This document shows positions 34,519-43,783 of a stretch of DNA of 64,000 nucleotides, in pieces. The DNA is from Parvimonas micra (GTDB lineage Bacteria; Bacillota; Clostridia; Tissierellales; Peptoniphilaceae). Position numbers and translations under genes: made by a program. The stretch lies in assembly GCF_900637905.1 (NCBI RefSeq), contig NZ_LR134472.1, positions 62,001-126,000 on the forward strand, in the 5' to 3' direction. Every line of letters starts with the position of its first letter. Position 1 is the first letter of the stretch. The notes beneath the pieces were generated by a model. That model did not search any database and had not been told where the DNA came from. It was given only the letters and a program-made list of their open reading frames with translations.

Positions 34519-37135
34519 ACCAATTTCTCCCCTCACAAATATCGACTTTCAACGGTAAATCCAATTTATATACATTTTCCATAGAATTTTTTAAAATCTT
34601 CTTAACAGTTTCTTTTTCACTTTCTTCGCATTCTACTATAAGCTCATCGTGAATTTGTAAAATCAACTTCGCATTAACTTTTTCAATTTTCAGTCTTTCA
34701 TAAACTTTAATCATAGCAAGTTTTATGATATCAGCTGCACTGCCTTGTATTGGAGTATTCAAAGCAATCCTCTCTCCAAAACTTCTAATATTAAAATTTT
34801 TGGAGTTAATTTCCGGAATATATCTCTTTCTATCCAAAATCGTTGTTACAAAACCATCTTTCTTAGCTTTATTAACTATTTCTTCCATATAACTTTTTAT
34901 ACTAGGATAAGTATTCAAATATCCATCAATATACTGCCTTGCTTCATTTCTGGTAATATTCAAATCCTTTGAAAGACCATAATCACTTATCCCATAAACT
35001 ATTCCAAAATTTACAGCTTTTGCACTTCGTCTTTGATTATCAGTAACTTCATTAATCGGAACGCCAAAAACTTCACTTGCAGTTTTATAATGTATATCCA
35101 AATCATTTTTAAAAGAATCAATCATAACTGAATCCTTAGACAAATGAGCTAAAACTCTAAGTTCAATTTGTGAATAATCCGCATCAATAAAAACTTTGTT
35201 TTTATCTGCTACAAATACTTTTCTAATATTTTTTCCTTCTTCGCTCCTTATTGGAATATTTTGTAAATTAGGATCTACAGAGCTAAGTCTTCCTGTTGCG
35301 GTAATCATCTGCTTAAAAGAAGTTCTAACTCTACCGTCATCCATAATATACTCCAATATTCCATCTAAATAAGTTGAAATTAATTTATTCAAAGACCTAT
35401 ATTTTAAGATATAATCTACAATTTCATGCTTTTTAGATAATTTTTCTAAAACTTCAACGTCTGTCGAATATCCTGTTTTTGTCTTTTTTACTACAGGTAA
35501 TCCTATTTTTTCAAATAAAATTACACCAAGCTGTTTTGGAGAATTCAAATTAAATACTTCTCCTGCAAGTTCATAAACTTTTTGTTCATACAAATATGCA
35601 AGTTTTGAATATTCCTCATTTAACTCAATAATCTTATTTCTATCTACTAAAACTCCTGTTTTTTCCATATCTGCAAGAACCTTAACAAGAGGTTTTTCAA
35701 CATTTTCATATAATGAAATCAGATTATTTTCTTTAGCTTTTTCTATAAAAATATCATATAAAGCTGAAATTGCAAATACATTTTGTGAAATAAATTTAAA
35801 AATAATGTCCTCTTCCAATTCAAAAAAAGTCTTCTTATTTTTACCTTTTCCAAGCATTTCTTTTAAATCTAAAATTTCTAGATTTAAAAATTCATTACTA
35901 ACTTTTAGAATATCATAATTTCCTTTATTAGAGTCAATTAAATATTCTAAAATCATTACATCTTCATAATTTTTAAATTCTAAATTGTTTTTTAATGCAA
36001 AAAACAATTCTTCCTTTATATCATAACCAATTATCTTTATATCTAAATTACAAAACTTTTCAAAATCTGATAGCTTAAAATTTTTACAAATATAAGCTTT
36101 CTTATTAAAATTCGAATAAATTCCGATATAAAATTTCTTCCTATAGATATACCCTTTATCAGAGAAAAATTTAATTGATATCTCATCATCATTTTTTATC
36201 TTTTCAAAAATTTCTGAAAAATTAATTACTTCAAAATCAATATTTTGATTTGATTTTACTGTACTTTCTTTTTTTATATCTTTAAAATGCTTATTTATAA
36301 TACTATTAAATTCTAATTTTTCTAACTTTTTAAGATATTCATTATAATTTACATCTTTAATTTCAAAATCTTCAATATTTCTCTCAATAGGAACTCTCAA
36401 AAAAATCTCTCCAAGATATCTACTTAAATAAGCCTTATCTTTTTCATTAACAAGATTTTCCTTTAATTTTCCTTTAAGATTATCTATATTTTCATATAAG
36501 TTTTCAAGATTACCATATTCTTGAATTAATTTTAATGCAGTTTTTTCTCCAACTCCCTTAACTCCGGGTATATTATCGGAGCTATCTCCCTGAAGAGCTT
36601 TAACATCAATCAGTTGTTTAGGAGAAAGATCATATTCCTCTAAAATTGATTCTGTATTCATAAGTTTAATTTCACTAATACCCTTTTTTGTCAAATAAAC
36701 AAGAATATTATCATCAACTAATTGTAAATAATCTCTATCTCCCGTAAAAATATCTACTTCAAAGCCTTCTTTTTGAGCAAGTTTTGCAATTGTTCCTATA
36801 ATATCATCTGCTTCATATTCATCAAGCTCCAAATAATTTACATTCATAGAAGATAGTAAATCTTTTAAGATTCCAAACTGATAAGTTATTTCATTAGGAG
36901 CATTATCACGAGTTCCCTTATAATCTGCAAACTCATTATGTCTAAAAGTTTTTGAACCCTTATCAAAAGCTACAAAAATATGAGTAGGATTTATTAATTC
37001 CAATGCTTTGTAGTACATATTTAAAAAACCATACACTCCATTTACAAAAACTCCATCTTTAGTTGTTAAATTTCTTATCGCATAAAAAGCCCTAAAAATA
37101 AGACTTGAACCGTCGATTAAAAGTATTTTTTTCAT
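34505..37135 (-). CDS. polA: DNA polymerase I
   Basis: 876 residues from the ATG of MKKILLIDGSS with GGAG upstream; 12 earlier codons are not used. N-terminal 5'-3' nuclease (about 1-290) with DGSSLIFRAFYA, EYEADDII and FTGDRDYLQL; a middle 3'-5' exonuclease-like domain (about 300-470) in which the D-x-E motif is not visible (ISIKFFSDKG), so proofreading is probably absent as in other Gram-positive Pol I; polymerase domain with RRSAKAVNFGIVYG, motif A DYSQIELRVLAHLS and motif C QIHDELIVE. Fills gaps in repair and removes primers. First gene of an operon with the coaE-slt fusion. Confidence 0.96.
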   Translation of the reverse strand: MKKILLIDGSSLIFRAFYAIRNLTTKDGVFVNGVYGFLNMYYKALELINPTHIFVAFDKGSKTFRHNEFADYKGTRDNAPNEITYQFGILKDLLSSMNVNYLELDEYEADDIIGTIAKLAQKEGFEVDIFTGDRDYLQLVDDNILVYLTKKGISEIKLMNTESILEEYDLSPKQLIDVKALQGDSSDNIPGVKGVGEKTALKLIQEYGNLENLYENIDNLKGKLKENLVNEKDKAYLSRYLGEIFLRVPIERNIEDFEIKDVNYNEYLKKLEKLEFNSIINKHFKDIKKESTVKSNQNIDFEVINFSEIFEKIKNDDEISIKFFSDKGYIYRKKFYIGIYSNFNKKAYICKNFKLSDFEKFCNLDIKIIGYDIKEELFFALKNNLEFKNYEDVMILEYLIDSNKGNYDILKVSNEFLNLEILDLKEMLGKGKNKKTFFELEEDIIFKFISQNVFAISALYDIFIEKAKENNLISLYENVEKPLVKVLADMEKTGVLVDRNKIIELNEEYSKLAYLYEQKVYELAGEVFNLNSPKQLGVILFEKIGLPVVKKTKTGYSTDVEVLEKLSKKHEIVDYILKYRSLNKLISTYLDGILEYIMDDGRVRTSFKQMITATGRLSSVDPNLQNIPIRSEEGKNIRKVFVADKNKVFIDADYSQIELRVLAHLSKDSVMIDSFKNDLDIHYKTASEVFGVPINEVTDNQRRSAKAVNFGIVYGISDYGLSKDLNITRNEARQYIDGYLNTYPSIKSYMEEIVNKAKKDGFVTTILDRKRYIPEINSKNFNIRSFGERIALNTPIQGSAADIIKLAMIKVYERLKIEKVNAKLILQIHDELIVECEESEKETVKKILKNSMENVYKLDLPLKVDICEGRNWYESK

Positions 37136-37196
37136 TTTATTCTCCAAAATATATTTTATCACAAAAACCATTAAATTAATTCTTTTTATCTGTTAA

Positions 37197-37261
37197 TGTT
37201 ATTATGCTGAATTTATCATAGTTTTACCATACGGCGTAAAACTATATTAATTATAGCATAT
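37197..37261. repeat. 64-bp palindromic element, copy 1
   Basis: Nearly identical to copy 2, which starts exactly 84 bp further on. The core at 37219-37244 is TAGTTTTAC-CATACGGC-GTAAAACTA with perfect 9-base arms, and outer flanks (TTATGCT and AGCATA) also pair. On the minus strand the element carries TGCTATAAT, an extended -10, a few bases before the core, directed at polA. Confidence 0.85.
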
Positions 37262-37280
37262 TTCCCTTACTATAACTCAT

Positions 37281-37345
37281 TGTTATTATGCTGAAATTAT
37301 TATAGTTTTACCATACGGCGTAAAACTACATTAATTATAACATAA
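37281..37345. repeat. 64-bp palindromic element, copy 2
   Basis: Second copy with an identical 26-bp core at 37303-37328; only a handful of flank bases differ from copy 1. On the minus strand it carries TGTTATAAT before the core. It lies just upstream of the plus-strand promoter of the secreted protein. Two tandem copies suggest either duplicated promoter/operator units or a structured element. Confidence 0.85.
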
Positions 37346-37378
37346 AGTTAAGCATTTTAAAAATATTATTAATATATA

Positions 37379-37407
37379 TTGACAAATATTTTTTAAAACA
37401 GTATAAT
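37379..37407 (+). promoter_or_regulatory. Promoter of the small secreted protein gene
   Basis: TTGACA, 17-nt spacer, TATAAT on the plus strand: perfect consensus, about 85 nt before the start codon, so a fairly long untranslated leader is made. Confidence 0.9.
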
Positions 37408-37493
37408 GATGTTGTAAGAAAGTATATTTAATAACTTAATTGCTGAATAAACGCGTAATATTAATTTTAAAAGGTATAACAACGGAGGTTAAT

Positions 37494-37991
37494 ATGAAAA
37501 AATTTTTAATAGTTTGTACATTGATTTTATCAATGGGATTAGGATTCAATATAGTAACGGCAAGTGAACATTTTGAACCTACACACAGCAATACTAAATC
37601 AGGTAAAGAATATGGGATTAAAGAAGAATATAGAGTTAGAGAACTAGAAAATGGAAAATTAGAAATTGAATTTAAAAAAGGTTTTTTTACAATTGTAGAT
37701 AAAGATGAAATTTCTATGATTTGTGATTTAGATTGTGATGAATATACTGAAATACCTGATGACACAGATGAAGTTTATAATGAATATAATAATAGCGCAG
37801 TAACAAGATTTAAAACTTTAAAAGTATCTGGTATTTCACCAAACTTCCCATATAGTAGATATTATGATGAATATAACGATGATTTTGAAGCATGGTATGG
37901 TGGTACTTTAGTTTTAGATAACGTAGTATGTAAAAATTCAAAAACTTATATTGCTACCTACAAAGAAATAATGTATTTGCTGTTTAAGTAA
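37494..37991 (+). CDS. Small secreted protein of unknown function
   Basis: 165 residues from the ATG with CGGAGG 6 nt upstream; 18 earlier in-frame codons lie in the leader. Classic signal peptide: MKK, hydrophobic core to about residue 22, cleavage expected after NIVTA. The mature part is acidic and Tyr-rich with three cysteines (CDLDC near 83 and VVC near 145) and no motif I can name. The consensus promoter and the terminator at 38003-38028 make it a strongly expressed single-gene unit. It could be a surface or released protein; function is open. Confidence 0.8.
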   Translation: MKKFLIVCTLILSMGLGFNIVTASEHFEPTHSNTKSGKEYGIKEEYRVRELENGKLEIEFKKGFFTIVDKDEISMICDLDCDEYTEIPDDTDEVYNEYNNSAVTRFKTLKVSGISPNFPYSRYYDEYNDDFEAWYGGTLVLDNVVCKNSKTYIATYKEIMYLLFK

Positions 37992-38002
37992 ATATATATA
38001 TT

Positions 38003-38028
38003 AATGGGAAGTTTTTTCCCGTTTTTTA
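38003..38028 (+). terminator. Terminator of the secreted protein gene
   Basis: Plus-strand AATGGGAA-GTTT-TTCCCGTT stem followed by TTTTT. Confidence 0.88.
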
Positions 38029-38043
38029 ATTTTCATAAAAAAT

Positions 38044-38073
38044 TTGGCATATATATATTTTTTATGTTATAAT
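38044..38073 (+). promoter_or_regulatory. Promoter of murC
   Basis: TTGGCA, 18-nt spacer, TATAAT with an extended TG element (TGTTATAAT), about 30 nt before the start codon. Confidence 0.75.
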
Positions 38074-38106
38074 TACAGTGATTATATTATTTTGAATGGA
38101 GTTATT

Positions 38107-39507
38107 ATGTTTAAGTTTGATTTTAATGATAAAAAATACAAAAATATACATTTCATCGGAATTGGTGGAATTAGTATGAGTGGGATTGCTAAACTACTTT
38201 TAAAGAAAGGATATAATATTTCTGGAAGTGACAGAAATACTTCTAAAGAAATTCAAATATTGGAAAAAAATGGTGCAAAAATATTTATAGGTCAAAAAAA
38301 GGAAAATATTGAAAATCCTGATTTAATTGTATATACAGATGCAATTTTACCGGATAATGAAGAGTTAATTAAAGCAAAATCAATTGGAGTTCCTTGCGTA
38401 ACAAGAGGACAATTTTTAGGTGCCTTAATGAGAAATTATACCCATTCCATTGCAATTTCCGGTTCACATGGAAAGAGTACAACAACGAGTATGATCTCAA
38501 AAATTTTAATTAATTCACCATTTGACCCATCAATTTTAATTGGTGGAAATTTAGATGAAATTGATGGAAATGTTTTGTGTGGAAATGAAGATTATCTTGT
38601 AACAGAAGCCTGTGAATTTAAGGCTAATATTCTTCACTATTATCCTAGTATGGCTATTATTTTAAATATAGATGAAGATCATTTAGATTTCTATAAAAAC
38701 TTGGATCATATTGTAGATACATTTATAGGATATATGAAAAACTTGGATGAAAATTCAAAAGCTATCATTAATATTGATGATCCAAACTGTCTTCCACTAT
38801 TAGAACATATCAAAGGAGAAACTATTACATTTGGTATAAATAATGAAAATGCTACTTATAACATTACAAATATAAGTTTTGATAAAGTTGGTCATCCTTG
38901 TTTTGATATTGAAAATGAAAAATTTGGAAAACATCATTTTTGTTTAAATATAATAGGAAGACATAATATTTACAATGCAGCTGCTGCTATTATAGCTACT
39001 TATGAAACAGGAATAGATGTTGAATATATTAAGAATGCTATTTCAAAATATAAAAATTTACACAGAAGAATGGAAGTTTATGGAGTAATCGGTAATGGTA
39101 AAAAAGCTACTATTCTAACTGATTATGGACATCATCCAAGAGAAATTAAAAGTTGTCTAAGTTCAATTGCTGAACATAAAGAAGGCAGACTTGTGTGTAT
39201 TTTCCAGCCACATACTTATTCAAGAACAAAAGCTTTATTAAATGACTTTGCAAAATGTTTTGATGATTGTGATGAAGTTATTGTTACTGAGATTTATGCT
39301 GCAAGAGAAAAATTCGATCCTACTATTCATTCAATAGATTTAGTTGAAAAACTAAATAAAAACGGAGTGAATGCTATATACCTAAAAACATTTGAAGAAG
39401 CAAGAGATTATATATTTGAAACATTTAAAGATAAAGATACTATAATTACAACAGGATGTGGAAATCCACATGAACTTGCAAAAATGATTGTAGAAGATTA
39501 TAAATAA
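38107..39507 (+). CDS. murC: UDP-N-acetylmuramate--L-alanine ligase
   Basis: 466 residues from the ATG with TGGAG upstream; earlier in-frame codons lie inside the promoter. Mur-ligase architecture: UDP-binding FIGIGGISMSGIA (about 17-29), ATP-binding GSHGKSTTT (119-127), NIDEDHLDFYKNLDHI and the C-terminal DYGHHPREI region. Adds L-alanine to UDP-MurNAc, the first residue of the peptidoglycan stem, in the cytoplasm. It stands alone on the plus strand, ending in a terminator shared with trpS. Confidence 0.96.
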   Translation: MFKFDFNDKKYKNIHFIGIGGISMSGIAKLLLKKGYNISGSDRNTSKEIQILEKNGAKIFIGQKKENIENPDLIVYTDAILPDNEELIKAKSIGVPCVTRGQFLGALMRNYTHSIAISGSHGKSTTTSMISKILINSPFDPSILIGGNLDEIDGNVLCGNEDYLVTEACEFKANILHYYPSMAIILNIDEDHLDFYKNLDHIVDTFIGYMKNLDENSKAIINIDDPNCLPLLEHIKGETITFGINNENATYNITNISFDKVGHPCFDIENEKFGKHHFCLNIIGRHNIYNAAAAIIATYETGIDVEYIKNAISKYKNLHRRMEVYGVIGNGKKATILTDYGHHPREIKSCLSSIAEHKEGRLVCIFQPHTYSRTKALLNDFAKCFDDCDEVIVTEIYAAREKFDPTIHSIDLVEKLNKNGVNAIYLKTFEEARDYIFETFKDKDTIITTGCGNPHELAKMIVEDYK

Positions 39508-39510
39508 TTA

Positions 39511-39553
39511 AAAGAAAGAGACAGAAAATATAAAATTTTCTGTCTCTTTTTTA
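39511..39553. terminator. Bidirectional terminator between murC and trpS
   Basis: AAAGAGACAGAAAAT / ATTTTCTGTCTCTTT stem with T-tract on the plus side and a C-interrupted T-tract on the minus side. It serves the convergent genes murC and trpS. Confidence 0.92.
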
Positions 39554-40540
39554 TCTTGGTAAAAAACCAACTTTTTTATAAACTTTTCTAAGTGTTTTAG
39601 TTGCATAATAGGATGCTTTATCTGCTCCTTCTTTCATAACTTTTTCAAGATATGCCTTATCTGAAATAAATTCTTTGTAGTTATCTCTTAGCGGTTTTAA
39701 ACTGTCTGCAATTAATTGTCCTAAATCTTCTTTAAACACCGAATAATTTTCAGTTTTATATTTTGCCACAATTTCATCACTTGTTTTTCCACTAAAAGCA
39801 ATATACATATTTATTAAGTTTTTTAGTCCTTTTTGTTCATCATTATAATCGAAATTTCCAAGGCTATCAGTTACAGATTTTTTAATTTTTCTCTTGATAG
39901 TTTCTTCATCATCAAGAAGTAGTATAAATGAATTAACATCTTCATCAGATTTGCTCATCTTCTTTTCAGGATTTTTAAGACTCATAATTTTACCAGTTTC
40001 TTTTCCAATTATTCCTTCAGGAACTACAAAAGTATCTGAATATTTATTGTTAAATCTTTCAGCTAAGTCTCTTGCAAGCTCTAAATGTTGTTTTTGATCA
40101 ACACCAACAGGAACTAAATCTGTTTGATATAGTAAAATATCTGCAGCCATTAAAACGGGATAAGTAAATAAACCTGCATTTAGATTTTCTTCAGATTTTT
40201 GTGATTTTTCTTTAAATTGAGTCATTCTATTAAGCTGTCCCATATAACTCATACAACTTAAAACCCAAGATAATTCAGCATGTTGAGGTACATGTGACTG
40301 AACAAAAAGAGTAGATTTATCAGGTTCTAATCCTGATGCTAAAAATATAGCCATTAAGTCCAATGTTCTTTCTCTAAGTAATTTAGGTTCTTGTGGTACA
40401 GTTATAGAATGTAAATCTGCAACATTAAAAAAACATTCATATTGATCTTGTAACCTCTTAAAATTTCTTATAGAACCTAAATAATTTCCTATTGTTAGTT
40501 GACCTGAAGGCTGTAATGCACTATAAACTATTTTTCCCAT
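39551..40540 (-). CDS. trpS: Tryptophanyl-tRNA synthetase
   Basis: 329 residues from the ATG with TTGGAGG upstream; a TTG 15 nt earlier overlaps that site. Class I synthetase with the HIGH-equivalent SGQLTIGNYLGSI near residue 10-22 and the KMSKS loop at KKMSKSDED (about 195-203). Charges tRNA-Trp. No T-box can fit in the 80-bp gap before it, which holds only the pnp terminator and a ribosome-binding site, so it is either read through from pnp or driven by a promoter I cannot see. Confidence 0.96.
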   Translation of the reverse strand: MGKIVYSALQPSGQLTIGNYLGSIRNFKRLQDQYECFFNVADLHSITVPQEPKLLRERTLDLMAIFLASGLEPDKSTLFVQSHVPQHAELSWVLSCMSYMGQLNRMTQFKEKSQKSEENLNAGLFTYPVLMAADILLYQTDLVPVGVDQKQHLELARDLAERFNNKYSDTFVVPEGIIGKETGKIMSLKNPEKKMSKSDEDVNSFILLLDDEETIKRKIKKSVTDSLGNFDYNDEQKGLKNLINMYIAFSGKTSDEIVAKYKTENYSVFKEDLGQLIADSLKPLRDNYKEFISDKAYLEKVMKEGADKASYYATKTLRKVYKKVGFLPR

Positions 40541-40570
40541 ATTCAAATCCTCCAATCATAAGATTTTAAT

Positions 40571-40609
40571 AAAAAAGGTCAATCCTAATCTAATTAGAAT
40601 ATTGACCTA
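40571..40609 (-). terminator. Terminator of rpsO-pnp
   Basis: Minus strand AGGTCAAT ... ATTGACCT stem with an inner AT-rich helix, followed by TTTTTT, 11 nt after the pnp stop codon. Confidence 0.9.
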
Positions 40610-40619
40610 TTTCTGTTAT

Positions 40620-42728
40620 TTATTTTTCTTCTTTTTCTTTTTTAGGTTTTTCAAGTAAGGCTTTTCTTGACAATTTAATCTTTCCTTGATTGTCAATTTC
40701 TATTACTTTAACTTCAACTACATCTCCAACTTTAAATAAATCTTCGACTTTATTTAATCTTTCGTGAGTCATATTTGAGATATGAAGTAAGCCTTCCTTA
40801 CCTTTAATAAGTTCAACGAATGCTCCAAAATTTGTGATTGTCGTAATTACACCACTGTAAATTTCTCCAACCTCAATTTCTTTAACAATTTCATTAATCA
40901 TTTCTATTGCTCTTTCACCATTTTTTCTTGAATCAGCTGTAATTGCAATACGTCCATCATCAAAAGTATCAATTTTAACACCAGTTTCATCAATAATCTT
41001 ATTGATAACTTTTCCACCAGGTCCAATTACTTCTCTAATTTTTTCTGGTAAAATTTGCATAGTAAATATTTTTGGAGCATATTTTGACATTTCTTCACTT
41101 GGAGTTGCAATACAATCATTCATAATTGATAAAATATGAAGTCTTGCTCTTTTAGCTTTTTCTAGTGCGGTTGCCAAAATTTCTCTACTAATACCATCAA
41201 TTTTAATATCCATTTGCAAAGCAGTGATTCCATCTTTAGTACCAGCAACTTTAAAGTCCATATCTCCAAAATGGTCTTCTAAACCTTGAATATCTGTTAA
41301 AATAGCAATTTTGTTAGTTTTTTCATCTTTTATAAGTCCCATTGCAATACCTGCAACAGAATCTTTAATTGGAACACCTGCATCCAATAATGAAAGTGTT
41401 GAGCCACAAATACTTGCTTGTGAACTTGATCCATTTGAAGATAAAACTTCTGAAACTAATCTCATTGTATATGGAAATTCTTCCTCACTTGGTAAAACAG
41501 GAACTAAAGCTCTTTCAGCTAAAGCACCATGACCAATTTCACGTCTTCCCGGACTTCTTAAAGGTCTAACATCTCCAACACTAAAAGGAGGGAAATTGTA
41601 TTGATGCATATATCTCTTATCATCTTCATCAATAACTCCATCTAAAACTTGAACTTCTCCAGGAGCTCCTAAAGTTGTTAAAGTTAAAACTTGAGTTTGT
41701 CCTCTAGTAAATAACCCTGAACCATGAGTTCTTGGTAAAAGTCCTCTTTCACAAGAAATTTTTCTAACTTCATCAAGTTCTCTATCATCTGGTCTAATTC
41801 CTTCTTCTATTATTAATCTTCTAACTTCATCAACTATAACTGATTCTATAGCAGAATTAATTTCACCTTTTTTATCTTCATAATCAGGTAAGAATTTTTC
41901 AAAAATTTCTTTAGTAATTTTATCAAGATTTTCTTCTCTTTCCATTTTGTTTGGAGTTCTAAGAGCAGAAATAATTTGTTCTTTACTAAATTCAATAATT
42001 GAGTTGAATAAATCTTCATCTCTTTGTTTTATTATAACTTCAGATTTTTCTTTTCCAACTTCTTCTCTTATTGTTTCTATAAAATTACAAATTGATTTGA
42101 TTTCTTCATGTGCAAAAAGAATTGCATTTAAAACTTCTTCTTCACTTAAAATATCAGCACCTGCTTCAACCATCATAATAGCATCTTTTGTTCCTGATAC
42201 TGTAATATTAAGTCTTGATTTTTCTCTTTGTGCAATTGTTGGATTTATTACATATTCTCCATCAACATAACCAACATTAACAGATCCAGTAGGTCCGTTA
42301 AAAGGAATATCTGAAATTGTAAGTGCAATAGAAGAACCTATCATTGCAAGTATATCTGGTTGATTATCTTGTTCAACAGATAATGCTGTTGCAATAACTT
42401 GAACATCATTTCTATATCCTTCCGGAAAAAGTGGACGTAACGGTCTATCTATAAGTCTAGATGTCAATATTGATTTTTCACTTGGACGTCCTTCCCTTTT
42501 AATAAATCCACCAGGAATTTTTCCTACTGAATAAAGTTTTTCTTCAAAATCACAACTTAATGGAAAAAAGTCAACTCCTTCTCTAGGTTCTTTAGAAGCA
42601 CATGCATTTACTAAAACAACTGTTTCTCCACATTGCACAAGGCAGGAACCATTAGCTTGTTCTGCTACTTTTCCAATTGTTACTTTAAGTTCTCTACCAC
42701 TTAAGTCATATATAAATTCTCTAACCAT
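40620..42728 (-). CDS. pnp: Polyribonucleotide nucleotidyltransferase (PNPase)
   Basis: 702 residues. Two RNase PH domains, the second with [23 protein letters not shown], then a KH domain ([17 protein letters not shown], about 555-610) and an S1 domain (about 620-690) ending in the basic tail KPKKEKEEK. Degrades RNA from the 3' end with phosphate in the cytoplasm. Downstream of rpsO, the near-universal bacterial order; a partial terminator in the 55-bp gap may set the ratio of the two. Confidence 0.97.
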   Translation of the reverse strand: MVREFIYDLSGRELKVTIGKVAEQANGSCLVQCGETVVLVNACASKEPREGVDFFPLSCDFEEKLYSVGKIPGGFIKREGRPSEKSILTSRLIDRPLRPLFPEGYRNDVQVIATALSVEQDNQPDILAMIGSSIALTISDIPFNGPTGSVNVGYVDGEYVINPTIAQREKSRLNITVSGTKDAIMMVEAGADILSEEEVLNAILFAHEEIKSICNFIETIREEVGKEKSEVIIKQRDEDLFNSIIEFSKEQIISALRTPNKMEREENLDKITKEIFEKFLPDYEDKKGEINSAIESVIVDEVRRLIIEEGIRPDDRELDEVRKISCERGLLPRTHGSGLFTRGQTQVLTLTTLGAPGEVQVLDGVIDEDDKRYMHQYNFPPFSVGDVRPLRSPGRREIGHGALAERALVPVLPSEEEFPYTMRLVSEVLSSNGSSSQASICGSTLSLLDAGVPIKDSVAGIAMGLIKDEKTNKIAILTDIQGLEDHFGDMDFKVAGTKDGITALQMDIKIDGISREILATALEKAKRARLHILSIMNDCIATPSEEMSKYAPKIFTMQILPEKIREVIGPGGKVINKIIDETGVKIDTFDDGRIAITADSRKNGERAIEMINEIVKEIEVGEIYSGVITTITNFGAFVELIKGKEGLLHISNMTHERLNKVEDLFKVGDVVEVKVIEIDNQGKIKLSRKALLEKPKKEKEEK

Positions 42729-42750
42729 TTAATCCTCCTATGGTCTTCTA

Positions 42751-42779
42751 AAAATAAAGAGCGAATAAATCGCCCTTTA
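42751..42779 (-). terminator. Imperfect stem-loop between rpsO and pnp
   Basis: Minus strand AAAGGGCGA-TTTAT-TCGCTCTTT followed by ATTTTT. One mismatch in the stem; probably a leaky terminator or processing site. Confidence 0.6.
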
Positions 42780-42783
42780 ATAA

Positions 42784-43050
42784 TTATCCTCTTATTTGTA
42801 ATTTACTAGTTAATTCACGGTATCTTTCGATATCAACATTACTAAGATATTTTAAAAGACCTTTTCTTTGTCCGATTAATTTGAATAAACCTCTTCTTGT
42901 AGCATGGTCTTTTTTATGTTCTTTTAAGTGTTCAGTTAAATATTTAATTCTGAAACTTAATAATGCAATTTGAACTTCTGGAGAACCTGTATCTCCTTCA
43001 CTTCTTTTAAATTCATCAATAATTCTTAATTTGTCTTCTTTAGTTATCAT
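42784..43050 (-). CDS. rpsO: 30S ribosomal protein S15
   Basis: 88 residues, full length. The 16S rRNA binding segments ([36 protein letters not shown]) are conserved. Central-domain primary binder that nucleates the 30S platform. AGGAGG upstream. First gene of rpsO-pnp, with about 80 nt of leader that may hold an S15 autoregulatory fold. Confidence 0.97.
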   Translation of the reverse strand: MITKEDKLRIIDEFKRSEGDTGSPEVQIALLSFRIKYLTEHLKEHKKDHATRRGLFKLIGQRKGLLKYLSNVDIERYRELTSKLQIRG

Positions 43051-43130
43051 TGTAACTACCTCCTAAAATATAATTCACCGTAGCAATGTAAAGGTCGGAG
43101 TTTCCATAAACATAGCAACAGTACTTGATA

Positions 43131-43159
43131 AGTATAACATAAAACACAACAAAAGTAAA
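43131..43159 (-). promoter_or_regulatory. Promoter of rpsO-pnp
   Basis: Minus strand TTTACT, 17-nt spacer, TATACT with an extended TG (TGTTATACT). Leaves a leader of roughly 75 nt before rpsO containing GTTGCTATG and CATTGCTAC near-repeats, a possible S15 autoregulation site. Confidence 0.6.
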
Positions 43160-43231
43160 CTATTTTTAAAAAATTTTACCGGTTATCATCGAATTTTTAT
43201 GTTATCGTATATTATAAATTTACAATTATTA

Positions 43232-43768
43232 TTAATTCTTAACTTGTTTTGCCCACTCATCTTTTAAAATTCCATACTTCATTGAATCATAAAATATATT
43301 ATTATGGTATCTAACTTTTCTAATTCTTCCTTCAAGTATCATACCGGTTTTTAAGCTACATTTCATCATTCCTATATTTCCGCTCCAAGTTGTTAGAGCG
43401 ATATGTTCTAAATTATCTTCAGTATTAAAAATTTCATCTATCCATAACGAAAGTGCCTTCGAGCCGATTCCTTTACTCCAGAAATTATCATCAAAAATTA
43501 CAATTCCTATTTCAAGCCATCTAGTTTTTTCGTTTTCCCAATATTTTGAAACTATTCCTACTAGAATATCGTTAAAATAAATTCCTTTTACTCTTTCTCC
43601 CAAAAAGAATTCTATTTCGCTTGATAGAATAAATTCATCATAAGTTTTAAATTCAAAATCATCAAAATATGGAGCATCATATTCTTTCCATTTAGGTGTT
43701 TTACTTGAATATTCTATATCATATAATCGTCTTAATTCATCTCTTTGAATTCTTTTTAGTTCAATCAT
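43232..43768 (-). CDS. GNAT-family N-acetyltransferase (RimJ/RimL-like)
   Basis: 178 residues with the GNAT layout of the Acetyltransf_3 group: N-terminal IELKRIQRDEL, central WLEIGIVIFDDNFWSKGIGSKAL (acetyl-CoA loop G-I-G-S) and ALTTWSGNIGMMKCSLKTGM with the conserved Asn and Gly-Met after it. Transfers acetyl from acetyl-CoA to an amine; the substrate is unknown. AGGAG precedes the ATG, 15 bp after trhP, so it ends the alaS-to-U32 gene run. Confidence 0.88.
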   Translation of the reverse strand: MIELKRIQRDELRRLYDIEYSSKTPKWKEYDAPYFDDFEFKTYDEFILSSEIEFFLGERVKGIYFNDILVGIVSKYWENEKTRWLEIGIVIFDDNFWSKGIGSKALSLWIDEIFNTEDNLEHIALTTWSGNIGMMKCSLKTGMILEGRIRKVRYHNNIFYDSMKYGILKDEWAKQVKN

Positions 43769-43783
43769 AAATTTCTCCTGAAT

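Noticed and set aside
37197-37345. CRISPR array
   Set aside because: Only two repeats, each 64 bp and palindromic, with a 20-bp gap; no cas genes.
37436-37765. 109-codon minus-strand frame
   Set aside because: Antisense to the secreted-protein gene, which has a consensus promoter, ribosome-binding site and signal peptide.
40541-40619. T-box leader for trpS
   Set aside because: The gap holds only the pnp terminator and the trpS ribosome-binding site; no antiterminator GGTGG motif.
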